This document shows positions 38,296-46,229 of a DNA stretch of 64,000 bases, piece after piece. Source of the stretch: Maricaulis sp039978735 (GTDB lineage: Bacteria; Pseudomonadota; Alphaproteobacteria; Caulobacterales; Maricaulaceae); contig NZ_JBDWAS010000052.1 in assembly GCF_039978735.1 (NCBI RefSeq), forward strand, positions 115,697 to 179,696. The letters are read 5' to 3'. Made by a program: the position numbers and the translations under genes. Position 1 is the first letter of the stretch; each line of letters opens with the position of its first letter. The notes beneath the pieces are model-generated. The model did no database searches, was not told where the DNA came from, and worked only from the letters and a program-made list of their open reading frames with translations.

Positions 38296-40658
38296 AGAAA
38301 ACGATCACCAAAGCCGTCCTCCTTGCGAGCACGGTCGCCTCGGCCGCGCTGATTTCGGCGCCGGTCCTGGCCCAGGACGATGCCGGCGCGGCCGAAACCC
38401 GCGACGTCATCACCGTCACCGCCCGCCGCCGCGAGGAAACGCTGCAGGATGTGCCGCTTTCGGTCTCCGCCCTGTCGGGTGCCGAGCTCGAGCGCACCGG
38501 CGCCATCGACATTACCGCCGTGGCGGAAGTCACGCCGAACGTCACGCTGGAAGTCTCCCGCGGCACCAATTCGACGCTGACCGCCTTCATCCGCGGTATC
38601 GGCCAGCAGGACCCGGTCGCCGGCTTCGAGGCCGGTGTCGGCATCTATGTCGACGACGTCTATCTCAACCGCCCGCAATCGGCCGTTCTGGACATCTATG
38701 ATGTCGAGCGGATCGAAGTGCTGCGCGGCCCGCAAGGCACCCTGTACGGCCGCAACACGGTCGGCGGTGCCGTCAAATACGTCACCAGCCGCCTCGATCC
38801 GGATGCACCGACCCTGAATGCCCGCGTCAATGTCGGTTCCTACAACCAGCTCGACCAGATCGTGTCCGGCAGCGTACCGCTGACCGACACCTTCCGCGTC
38901 GGCGGCGCCGTGGCCAACCTGCAGCGCGACGGTTTCGGCGACAATCTCTATACCGGCCAGGACAACTACAACAAGGACGTGCTGGGCTATCGCGTCAGCG
39001 CGGAATGGGAGCCGGCGCCCGACCTGTTCTTCCGTCTCGCCTATGACCGCGTCGAGGACGAGTCCAATCCGCGCGGCGGCCACCGCCTGATCCCGACCGC
39101 GACGGGTTATACGCCGAGCTATCCGGTGCTGGACGATGTTTTCGACACCCGCGCCGGTCTGGATGTGGTCCGGCAGAGCGTCGAGGCCGAAGGCCTCTCG
39201 CTGACGGCGGAATGGGAAATCAACGAGCACTTCACGGTGCGCAATATCCTGTCCAGCCGTGAAGATGCTTCGGTCACGCCGATCGATTTCGACAGCCTGC
39301 CGGAAGGCGATTTCGACGTGCCGGCGATCTACGAGAACGAGCAGTTCTCCGAAGAACTCCAGCTGCTCTATTCCAGCGAGCGCCTGAACGGTGTGATCGG
39401 CTACTACTATCTCGACGCCAGCGCCTACACCGTGTTCGACGTGCTGCTGGACACGACGATAGCCGGCCTCAACGCCCAGACCTATGGCGATGTGGACACC
39501 AAGACCTGGTCGCTGTTCGCCAACTTCACCTATGATCTCACCGACCAGCTGAGCCTGACGGTGGGCGGCCGCTACACCGAAGACGAGCGCACCTCGCGCG
39601 TTCTGCGCCGCACCTATCTGGGCGGTTTCTCGGAGTATTTCGGCGGTTCGGGCGTCCAGTTCGGAAATCCGACCTCTGACTTCCTGGATACCAATTCCTG
39701 GGATGATTTCAGCCCGTCGGTCTCGCTGGCCTGGCAGCCGGATGCGGAGAATAATTTCTACGCAACCTTCAGCCGCGGCTTCAAGGGCGGCGGTTTCGAC
39801 CCGCGCGCCCAGACCACGGGTGCACCGGACCTGAACCAGGATTGTGTCGGCCTGACGCTCAATCCCCTGGCGCCGCCGAGCTACTGCCCGTCCGGCGTGA
39901 CTGTGGCTGCAGACGAGGACGACATCTACGAGTTCATGAGCTTCGACCCGGAGATCGTGAATAGCTACGAGATCGGCTGGAAGTACGAGAATGGCCGCTA
40001 CCGTCACGCGCTGGCCTATTTCTACATGGACTATACCGACGTACAGGTGCCGGGTTCGGTCGGGATCGACACGGATGGGGACGGTATCAACGACTCCTTC
40101 ACGGGCGTGACGACCAATGCCGGTGCCGCCACCATCCAGGGCATCGAGTATGAAGGCATGCTGGACATTGCCGACGATCTCTTCACCCCGGGCGACAATC
40201 TGAACCTTGTGTGGGCCGTCGGTATTCTGGACGGTCAGTACGACCAGTTCATCAACGCCTTCGGTGTCGACATTTCCGACGATGTGGAAATCCAGAACAC
40301 GCCGGACATGACGGCCAGCGCCACGCTGACCTACATGACGCCGTTCGCGGGCGGCGACCTGACCATGCTGGGCACGGTGAGCCATCGCGGCGACTCGACC
40401 CAGTTCGAAGTGCCTTTCGAGGCGCTCGACCAGGAAGCCTACACGCTGTTCAACGCCTCCGTGGTGTGGGACAGCGCCGACGATCGCTGGCAGCTGGGCA
40501 TTCATGGCCGCAACCTGACGGACGAGGAATACATCGTCGCCGGCTATGACTTCGTCAACAACACGACCTTTGCACCGGAGCTGGGTCAGGCGGGCACGCT
40601 GACCGCCTACTACGGCAATCCGATGACGATCACCGGAACCATCGCGTTCCGCTACTAG
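38292..40658 (+). CDS. TonB-dependent receptor
   Basis: A 788-residue outer-membrane receptor. The signal peptide runs to LISAPVLAQ and the TonB box is DVITVTARRREE near residue 35. The plug domain has DVPLSVSALSGAEL, RGIGQQDPVAG and the conserved VERIEVLRGPQGTLYGRNTVG. The barrel follows and ends in TITGTIAFRY with the terminal aromatic residue. It belongs to the large group of alphaproteobacterial receptors associated with lipid, sterol or terpenoid use, but the ligand is unknown. The ATG lies inside the stop of the hydrolase gene (ATGA). Confidence 0.93.
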   Translation: MKKTITKAVLLASTVASAALISAPVLAQDDAGAAETRDVITVTARRREETLQDVPLSVSALSGAELERTGAIDITAVAEVTPNVTLEVSRGTNSTLTAFIRGIGQQDPVAGFEAGVGIYVDDVYLNRPQSAVLDIYDVERIEVLRGPQGTLYGRNTVGGAVKYVTSRLDPDAPTLNARVNVGSYNQLDQIVSGSVPLTDTFRVGGAVANLQRDGFGDNLYTGQDNYNKDVLGYRVSAEWEPAPDLFFRLAYDRVEDESNPRGGHRLIPTATGYTPSYPVLDDVFDTRAGLDVVRQSVEAEGLSLTAEWEINEHFTVRNILSSREDASVTPIDFDSLPEGDFDVPAIYENEQFSEELQLLYSSERLNGVIGYYYLDASAYTVFDVLLDTTIAGLNAQTYGDVDTKTWSLFANFTYDLTDQLSLTVGGRYTEDERTSRVLRRTYLGGFSEYFGGSGVQFGNPTSDFLDTNSWDDFSPSVSLAWQPDAENNFYATFSRGFKGGGFDPRAQTTGAPDLNQDCVGLTLNPLAPPSYCPSGVTVAADEDDIYEFMSFDPEIVNSYEIGWKYENGRYRHALAYFYMDYTDVQVPGSVGIDTDGDGINDSFTGVTTNAGAATIQGIEYEGMLDIADDLFTPGDNLNLVWAVGILDGQYDQFINAFGVDISDDVEIQNTPDMTASATLTYMTPFAGGDLTMLGTVSHRGDSTQFEVPFEALDQEAYTLFNASVVWDSADDRWQLGIHGRNLTDEEYIVAGYDFVNNTTFAPELGQAGTLTAYYGNPMTITGTIAFRY

Positions 40659-40712
40659 GCACAGCCAGGGCGGGCCGATCCCTCCCCGGCTCGCCCGAAA
40701 GCTGCCAGACTG

Positions 40713-40741
40713 GGCCGGCGCTGCGATCTGCAGTGCCGGCC
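40713..40741 (+). terminator. Probable terminator after TonB receptor
   Basis: GGCCGGCGCTGC pairs with GCAGTGCCGGCC (one G-T) over a 5-nt loop, 55 bp after the receptor stop, followed by a pyrimidine-rich stretch. It separates the receptor from the next hydrolase. Confidence 0.55.
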
Positions 40742-40771
40742 ATTCCCTTTCTCCCGCCCGGAGCTCCCGTC

Positions 40772-41707
40772 ATGATGCGCACGCTTGGTCTCATTCTTCT
40801 CCTGCTGGCCCTGGTCGCCGGGATCGCCTGGTTCGTCTTCGGACGTGGCGGCTCAGAGCCGGCCCCGGAAGCGGCGATCGACTCGCCCTGGTGGAGTGCG
40901 CAGGACCGGCTGGTCGATGTTGACGGTGTCACGGCGCGGGTGCGCGTCGAGGGACCGGACGACGCACCGGTCCTCGTGATGATCCACGGCTTCTCTTTCT
41001 CGCTGGAGAGCTGGGATGACTGGGCGGACGCGCTTTCCGCCAACTACCGCGTCGTGCGCATGGACCTGCCGGGCCATGGCCTGACCGGCCCGGATCCGCA
41101 GGCGCGCTACTCCGTGCCGCAAACGGTCGAATTCCTGGGCGGTCTGATGGACGCGATGGATATCGATCGCGCGACGCTGGTGGGCAATTCACTCGGCGGT
41201 CTGGTCGCCTGGCGCTATGCCGCCGATCATGGCGATCGGGTCGAGAAACTCGTCCTCGTCGCGCCGGGCGGTTTCTCGATCAATGGCGTTACCGAGGAAC
41301 CGGTCGATGTGCCGGTCGGTGTGCGCTTCTACCTCACCCAGGGCCCGCAGCCGGTCGTTGCCGGCGCGACGGCGGCGCTGTTCGGCGATCCCACGCGCAT
41401 GGACCCGGACCTGCCGGGCCGTGTGCACGGGTTGATGCAGGGCGAGGGTGTGGGCGAGGCGCTGGTCGAGCGGCTGGAAGTCTTCACCCTGCCGGCACCC
41501 GAGGCGGATCTCGCGCGGGTGACGGTGCCGGCGATGATCCTGTGGGGCGGCCGCGATGCGATGGTGCCGGTCGATCACGCCGCCCGTTTCGAGGCGGCAA
41601 TGCCGGATGCGCAGCTCGTCGTCTATGACGATCTCGGCCACATCCCGCACGAGGAAGCGCCCGACCGGACGCTGGAGGATGTGCGGGCTTTCCTGAGCGC
41701 GAATTAG
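40772..41707 (+). CDS. Membrane-anchored alpha/beta-hydrolase
   Basis: A 311-residue alpha/beta-hydrolase with an N-terminal membrane anchor or signal (GLILLLLALVAGIAWFVFG). The catalytic elements are MIHGFSFSLESW (oxyanion), VGNSLGGLVAW (nucleophile serine), GGRDAMVPVDHA (acid) and DDLGHIPHEE (histidine). It is therefore probably periplasm-facing, unlike the cytosolic hydrolase at 37339. ATG 40772 is used, with ATG 40775 as alternative. It ends 4 bp inside the convergent BlaI-like gene. The substrate is unknown. Confidence 0.85.
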   Translation: MMRTLGLILLLLALVAGIAWFVFGRGGSEPAPEAAIDSPWWSAQDRLVDVDGVTARVRVEGPDDAPVLVMIHGFSFSLESWDDWADALSANYRVVRMDLPGHGLTGPDPQARYSVPQTVEFLGGLMDAMDIDRATLVGNSLGGLVAWRYAADHGDRVEKLVLVAPGGFSINGVTEEPVDVPVGVRFYLTQGPQPVVAGATAALFGDPTRMDPDLPGRVHGLMQGEGVGEALVERLEVFTLPAPEADLARVTVPAMILWGGRDAMVPVDHAARFEAAMPDAQLVVYDDLGHIPHEEAPDRTLEDVRAFLSAN

Positions 41708-42075
41708 CGCCGCGCCGCAGCTTTCTCGGCGATCTCGGCCTGCAGGTCGGCCCAGTCCTGCGGGTCGACATCGCATTCGCGCAGCACGACCACGCCCAGC
41801 CCGGTATCATTCGCCGGCGCATCGGCCGTCAGAAGGCGGCCGAGGGCGTGGGTGCGGGCGGTCTCGCGATTGAGGCAGGGACGATAAACGATCTCGCGCG
41901 CGGTGCGGTGCCGGTCGACGGCGCCCTTGCGGCGCAGGCGCTGCAGCATGGCGAGGGTCTCGCCGGCCGGACGGCGGGTCGCAACCGACAGCTCGCCCAC
42001 AGACGCACCGCCGCGGTCCCACAGGATGCGCATGGTCTTGTGCTCGTCTTCGGTGAGGGTCTGTTCGTTCGCCAT
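41704..42075 (-). CDS. BlaI/MecI-like winged-helix repressor
   Basis: A 123-residue protein with a winged helix at the N-terminus (LTEDEHKTMRILWDRGGASV, then GELSVATRRPAGETLAMLQR), similar to BlaI/MecI/CopY penicillinase-type repressors. The C-terminal 50 residues are acidic. BlaI proteins are normally inactivated by a BlaR/MecR sensor peptidase, but none lies next to it, so it may be an orphan controlling distant targets. ATG 42075 is chosen because AAGGGG lies 9 bp upstream; ATG 42084 is possible. The family call rests on the helix-turn-helix pattern. Confidence 0.65.
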   Translation of the reverse strand: MANEQTLTEDEHKTMRILWDRGGASVGELSVATRRPAGETLAMLQRLRRKGAVDRHRTAREIVYRPCLNRETARTHALGRLLTADAPANDTGLGVVVLRECDVDPQDWADLQAEIAEKAAARR

Positions 42076-42189
42076 CTTCGTCATCCCCTTAGCCTTGTAC
42101 GCCGCGGCCCGAATTGCAACACGCGCGGCCGTTAAGGTTTTGTTTGCAATTTCGGGGCCGGACCGGGTTGACGGATGCAGGCTTGTCAT

Positions 42190-42229
42190 ATATTTCACCA
42201 ATCAGATATATAACCAATTGGTGAAATAT
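42190..42229. promoter_or_regulatory. ArsR-type operator and promoter
   Basis: A perfect 13-bp inverted repeat (ATATTTCACCAAT at 42190-42202 and its reverse complement at 42217-42229) overlaps both the likely promoter (TTGTCA at 42183-42188, TATATA at 42207-42212, 18-bp spacing) and the ATG of the ArsR gene. Binding would block transcription and ribosome access, so this is a clear autoregulation site. Confidence 0.8.
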
Positions 42230-42572
42230 GTCGGATCTCGACGCGACTTTTACGGCTCTGGCCGATCCCACCCGGCGGGCCATTCTCGCCCGGCTCGCCA
42301 GCGGCGAAGCGACGGTGATGGAGCTCTCCGAGCCCTTCACGCTCAGCCAGCCGGCGATTTCCAAGCATCTCAAAGTGCTCGAGAAGGCCGGGCTGATTAC
42401 CCGGAGCCGTGACGGGACGCGGCGTCCCTGCCGGATACAGCCCGAGACGCTGGCCCAGGCGACGTACTGGCTGGAGGAATTCCGCAAGCTCTGGGATGCC
42501 CGCTTCCGGGCTCTCGACGATCTGCTCGACGACATGAAGGCCGGCCACGAGCCCGGCCCCCGCGACCACTGA
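42228..42572 (+). CDS. ArsR-family regulator
   Basis: A 114-residue ArsR/SmtB winged-helix repressor: FTALADPTRRAILARLASGE, then LSEPFTLSQPAISKHLKVLE and RDGTRRPCRI. It has no CxC metal motif in the recognition helix, so it is the non-metal type that usually sits beside an AHSA1-like gene, as here (25 bp downstream). Such pairs are thought to respond to small molecules or stress. A 13-bp inverted repeat covers its promoter and start codon. Confidence 0.92.
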   Translation: MSDLDATFTALADPTRRAILARLASGEATVMELSEPFTLSQPAISKHLKVLEKAGLITRSRDGTRRPCRIQPETLAQATYWLEEFRKLWDARFRALDDLLDDMKAGHEPGPRDH

Positions 42573-42597
42573 TCACAAACTTTCTGGAGGAAATCCC

Positions 42598-43089
42598 ATG
42601 TATCGACACACACTTGAGGTCGCCCCGAAGGGCGAGCGCGAGCTTGTCATGACCCGCCGTTTCGATGCGCCGCGCGCGCTGGTCTTCCGGGCGCTTACCG
42701 AGCCGCACCTGGTCAAGCGCTGGCTGCTGGGGCCGGACGGCTGGATCCTGTCAGTCTGCGAGATCGACCTGCAGGAGGACGGCCTCTATCGTTATGTCTG
42801 GACTCATGCCGAGCGCGGCGAAGACATGGGCATGGGCGGGCGCTATCTGGAAATCGAGCGGCCGGACCTGATCGTGCACACGGAGCAGTTCGACATGAGC
42901 TGGTATCCTGGCTCGGCCATCGTCACGACGCGATTGACCGAGGCGGCCGGTGTGACGACCTTCGAGATCACCATCACCTATGAAAGCACCGAAGCCCGCG
43001 ACATCGTGGCGGCCAGCCCGATGCGGGAAGGCGCCGGGGCCAGCTATGACCGTCTGGACAGCCTTCTGGCAGGCTTGGCGACCGCCTGA
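42598..43089 (+). CDS. AHSA1-like SRPBCC protein
   Basis: A 163-residue SRPBCC protein of the AHSA1/CalC type: ELVMTRRFDAPRALVFRALT, then EPHLVKRWLLGPDGW and LYRYVWTHAERGEDMGMGG. The fold makes a hydrophobic ligand pocket. It follows the ArsR gene by 25 bp with GGAGG before the ATG, and is probably co-transcribed with it from the operator-controlled promoter at 42183-42229. The ligand is unknown. Confidence 0.9.
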   Translation: MYRHTLEVAPKGERELVMTRRFDAPRALVFRALTEPHLVKRWLLGPDGWILSVCEIDLQEDGLYRYVWTHAERGEDMGMGGRYLEIERPDLIVHTEQFDMSWYPGSAIVTTRLTEAAGVTTFEITITYESTEARDIVAASPMREGAGASYDRLDSLLAGLATA

Positions 43090-43096
43090 GGATGTC

Positions 43097-43627
43097 TCAG
43101 GCGCGGCGGGGCAGGACGTTCGGATTGCGCAGGATGGCAGCAGAGACGAGGCTGACCAGCACGCCGACGGGGAAGATCTCGGTGAAGGTGACCGGCATGC
43201 GGAACCACCAGTTGGCATAAAGTGCCATCGACTGGCGCAGGCTGGTCTCGTAGGCGGCAAGTTCGCCGGCGGTGAGGCCGCGCTCGCGCTGGCCGTCGAT
43301 CTGGGCGGTGATGTAGGCGTCCATGAAGGCGCCGCCCGTCATGTTGAAATAGATCTCCCAGGTGATGACGTAGAACAGGCCGGCAATGACCGCGACGCCG
43401 AGCCCGGTCGCCAGCGCCGGCCAGAAGCGGATCACTCCGCCCAGATTGATGTCGCGATGGCGCTTGATCGCCACGAAGATGAAGGCGAGCGCCAGCAGCA
43501 TGGTCAGATAGCCGGCCGTCTCCGAGCCGACCCCGTCGGGGCCGGCCAGGAGGGTCATGCCGATGACCATCAGAAGCGAGACGATGAGACCGGCAATGAT
43601 GCCGAAGGTGAGGACGATGCGTGCCAT
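43097..43627 (-). CDS. DUF4199 membrane protein
   Basis: A 176-residue protein with four predicted membrane spans (about 3-25, 33-53, 65-90 and 140-165) and the DUF4199-like segments TAGYLTMLLALAFIFVAIKRH and NMTGGAFMDAY. Function is unknown. The ATG at 43627 has AGGGGG about 10 bp upstream; a GTG at 43657 would add ten polar residues. It is downstream of the membrane-tethered LuxR-type gene at 43724 in the same direction and probably forms a pair with it. Confidence 0.8.
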   Translation of the reverse strand: MARIVLTFGIIAGLIVSLLMVIGMTLLAGPDGVGSETAGYLTMLLALAFIFVAIKRHRDINLGGVIRFWPALATGLGVAVIAGLFYVITWEIYFNMTGGAFMDAYITAQIDGQRERGLTAGELAAYETSLRQSMALYANWWFRMPVTFTEIFPVGVLVSLVSAAILRNPNVLPRRA

Positions 43628-43723
43628 GACGGGATACCCCCTGGTTCTGGCGTTCACTTGACCGGGATGTCCTGCCTTTGCCGGATCGCCCCGTCGTCAC
43701 CCCGATGGGTGATCGGGCGGAAT

Positions 43724-44191
43724 TCACCCGTCCGGATGCGGTCTGCTGTCCGCCATGTCGCCTTGCGCATCGCCGGTACCGGGGATCAGTCTGAGAAGCC
43801 GGGCACGCTCCAGCGCCTGCACGCGGCTGGAGACGTCCAGCTTGTCGAAGAGGCGGGCGATATGCGTCTTCACCGTGTTGGGCGAAACGCCCAGCGTGCG
43901 GGCCATTGCCTTGTTGCCGTCACCGGCCGTCATGGCCAGCAGCACGTCGTATTCGCGCGGCGTGATGCCCAGCGCGGCCAGCGCGGCGTCATTGCGCTGG
44001 AAGGGGGCGGGCGGGGCCTGCCGCGTCAGCCGCACGCCCAGCCACATGCCCAGCGTGATACACGCCGCGCCGACAATGGCGATAAAGGCCTCGATACCGA
44101 TCGTGCGTGCCCAGAACCGGTATTCAAGCCATTCCAAGGCAAAGACCGCCAGCGCGAGCGCTGCGGCCGAGAGGAGGATGGTGCGCCACAT
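43724..44191 (-). CDS. Membrane-tethered LuxR-type regulator
   Basis: A 155-residue protein with two N-terminal membrane spans (about 4-22 and 32-54) followed by a C-terminal LuxR/FixJ helix-turn-helix: LGITPREYDVLLAMTAGDGN, then KAMARTLGVSPNTVKTHIAR and LFDKLDVSSRVQAL. There is no receiver domain, so signal input would be through the membrane part or a partner such as the DUF4199 protein encoded 96 bp downstream. ATG 44191 is preferred, though no strong ribosome binding site is visible; TTG 44227 is possible. Confidence 0.85.
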   Translation of the reverse strand: MWRTILLSAAALALAVFALEWLEYRFWARTIGIEAFIAIVGAACITLGMWLGVRLTRQAPPAPFQRNDAALAALGITPREYDVLLAMTAGDGNKAMARTLGVSPNTVKTHIARLFDKLDVSSRVQALERARLLRLIPGTGDAQGDMADSRPHPDG

Positions 44192-44276
44192 AGTGGAAAA
44201 TCTGACGGAAAGCGGCGGGTTGATCAATCTTGCGGGAACCCGCAGTGGGCGGCTGCGTTACGCTAGAGTGGGGAGC

Positions 44277-45500
44277 ATGCTGACCTTCTATCTTCGCCGC
44301 ATCTGGCAATCGATCTGGTTCCTGCCGGCCATCTATGCCGTGGCCGCCGTTCTGGCGGTCGGCGTGGCGCCGGTGATCGGCGGCTATCTGCCCGATGGCT
44401 GGGTCGCGCTGGTCAAGATCGATGCGCTGGCCGCGACCCTGAATATCCTGGCCTCCAGCATGCTGGCCGTTGCCATCTTCTCGATGGCGACGATGTTTTC
44501 CGCCTTCCAGGCGGCCGCCAGTTCGGCAACGCCCCGCGCGCGTCCGCTCTTGACGCAGGACCGCACCGCCCAGACCGCGATCTCGACCTTTGTCGGCGCC
44601 TTCCTGTTCAGCCTGCTGGGCCTGATCGGCGTCAATTCGGGCCTGTATGGCGAGGCGGCGGTCGTCGTTCTGCTCGCGCTGACCCTTCTGCTCGTCGTCC
44701 ATGTCGTGGTGATGCTGATCCGCTGGATCCACCGGCTGTCCGGTTTCGGCGGCGTGGAGGAAGCCATCGCCGTGATCGAGGCCGCGACGGAGAAAGCGCT
44801 CGGACGGGCCGAGGGCTGCCCCAATCTCGGTGCCAGCCGGCTTGGCGATATCCCCGACGGCGCGCGCCCGCTCTGCCCGGCGCGGGCCGGGCATGTGCAG
44901 ACCATCGATGTGGCGGCCCTGCAGGCGATTGCCGAGAAGGCCGATGCGCGCATCTACATCCTGTCGCCTCCGGGCAGCTATGTCGGGCCGGGCGAACCGG
45001 CTGCCCATGTCACGGGCGGCGGGGAGATCGGCGACGCGGTGCTGGAACAGATCATCACGGCCCCGAGCCGCACGCTGGAGGAGGACCCCGCCTTCGGCCT
45101 GGACATGCTGGCGGAGATCGCCTCGCGCGCGCTGTCCGACGCCGTCAATGACAGCGGCTCGGCCCTGTCGGCGATCACGGCCATGACCCGTCTTCTGACC
45201 CGGATGTGCGGCCTGTTCGATGCGCGCGCGGACGATCCCGCCGATCGTGTCTTCATGGCGCCGCCGGACCCGGCCGTGCTGGTCACCAACGCTTTCCGTC
45301 CGGTCGCCCGTGACGGTGCGGACCGGGTGGAAGTCGGGATCAGCCTGCAAAGGGCGCTCGGCGTTCTTGTCGCGGTCGATGAGACCGTATTCGGCGAACC
45401 GGCGCGCGCCATGAGCCGCGAGGCGCTGGCCCGGGCCGAGGCCGCCATGCAATACGCCCCGGATGTCGATGCGTTGAAAGCGGCGGCGGCGTTCAAATAA
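44277..45500 (+). CDS. DUF2254 membrane protein
   Basis: A 407-residue inner-membrane protein. About four membrane spans lie in the first 150 residues (IWFLPAIYAVAAVLAVGVAP, a second near residue 60, then FVGAFLFSLLGLIGVNSGL and VVVLLALTLLLVVHVVVMLI). A soluble region of about 250 residues follows, with QTIDVAALQAIAEKADARIY. This matches DUF2254, of unknown function. The ATG at 44277 has GGGGAG upstream. It is divergent from the LuxR-type gene and ends at a bidirectional terminator. Confidence 0.85.
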   Translation: MLTFYLRRIWQSIWFLPAIYAVAAVLAVGVAPVIGGYLPDGWVALVKIDALAATLNILASSMLAVAIFSMATMFSAFQAAASSATPRARPLLTQDRTAQTAISTFVGAFLFSLLGLIGVNSGLYGEAAVVVLLALTLLLVVHVVVMLIRWIHRLSGFGGVEEAIAVIEAATEKALGRAEGCPNLGASRLGDIPDGARPLCPARAGHVQTIDVAALQAIAEKADARIYILSPPGSYVGPGEPAAHVTGGGEIGDAVLEQIITAPSRTLEEDPAFGLDMLAEIASRALSDAVNDSGSALSAITAMTRLLTRMCGLFDARADDPADRVFMAPPDPAVLVTNAFRPVARDGADRVEVGISLQRALGVLVAVDETVFGEPARAMSREALARAEAAMQYAPDVDALKAAAAFK

Positions 45501-45512
45501 ATCCGGAAACGA

Positions 45513-45544
45513 AAACGCCCCGGCGGGAGGGCACCGGGGCGTTT
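45513..45544. terminator. Bidirectional terminator
   Basis: AAACGCCCCGG (45513-45523) pairs with CCGGGGCGTTT (45534-45544), 11 bp with a 10-nt loop. It lies between the convergent DUF2254 and VOC genes. Confidence 0.75.
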
Positions 45545-45566
45545 CGGGTCAGGGCTGGAGAGAGCC

Positions 45567-46100
45567 CTAGTCCTGTTCGTGCAGCCAGGCGGCGTGCTTG
45601 GGCGCGCGCTTGGTCTGGCTCCATTCGTCGATCATCGGACGAGCGACGCGCTTGAGCTCGGCCATCTGTTCTTCGGTGCCGGTATTGGCCGCCAGTTCGA
45701 GACGGTGGCCGTTCGGGTCGAAGAAGTAGATTGACTTGAAGATGCCGTGATTGACCGGGCCGAGCACGTCCAGGCCTTCGGCCTCGATATGCGCCTTGGC
45801 GGCCAGCAGGGTGTCCATGTCCTCGACCTCGAAGGCGATGTGCTGGACCCATTCCGGCGTATTGCCGTCACGGCCCATCTCCGGCGAGTTGGGCAGTTCG
45901 AAAAACGCCAGGACATTGCCCATGCCGGCGTCCAGGAAGACGTGCATGTAGGGGTCCGGCGCCTTGGTCGAGGGAACCTCGTTCTCGGCGATGGCCAGCT
46001 TGAAATCCATGCCCATAACGCGCTGGTAGAACTCGACGGTCTCCTTGGCGTCCTTGCAGCGATAGGCAACGTGGTGGATGCGCTTGAGATTGACGCTCAT
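45567..46100 (-). CDS. VOC-family (glyoxalase-like) protein
   Basis: A 177-residue vicinal-oxygen-chelate protein with two beta-alpha-beta-beta-beta modules. LKRIHHVAYRCKDAKETVEF starts the first with a metal-ligand histidine, WVQHIAFEVEDMDTLLAA starts the second, and SIYFFDPNGHRLELAA carries a likely glutamate ligand. It is probably a metal-dependent dioxygenase, isomerase or lyase. It lies 129 bp downstream of hppD in the same direction and may act on a tyrosine-degradation product, but an inverted repeat separates the genes. The reaction is unknown. Confidence 0.85.
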   Translation of the reverse strand: MSVNLKRIHHVAYRCKDAKETVEFYQRVMGMDFKLAIAENEVPSTKAPDPYMHVFLDAGMGNVLAFFELPNSPEMGRDGNTPEWVQHIAFEVEDMDTLLAAKAHIEAEGLDVLGPVNHGIFKSIYFFDPNGHRLELAANTGTEEQMAELKRVARPMIDEWSQTKRAPKHAAWLHEQD

Positions 46101-46116
46101 GTCTGCCTCCTCATGA

Positions 46117-46219
46117 GGGACAGGTACCTGGGGTACGTGTCCCGGGACATTTCATCCTTCCCCTTGATGGGAAAGGGGGGCGCGCCGGGTCGGGGACACG
46201 TACCCAAGGTACATGTCCC
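46117..46219. repeat. 27-bp inverted repeat element between hppD and VOC gene
   Basis: The arm at 46117-46143 (GGGACAGGTACCTGGGGTAC followed by GTGTCCC) matches the reverse complement of 46193-46219 at 25 of 27 positions. The 49-bp centre has a short purine- and C-rich stretch. This has the form of a REP/ERIC-like element and could also end hppD transcripts. Confidence 0.7.
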
Positions 46220-46229
46220 TGAAGCCCGC

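Noticed and set aside
38103..40505. 800-residue minus-strand open frame
   Set aside because: Antisense to the TonB receptor, whose TonB box, plug and terminal aromatic residue are clear.
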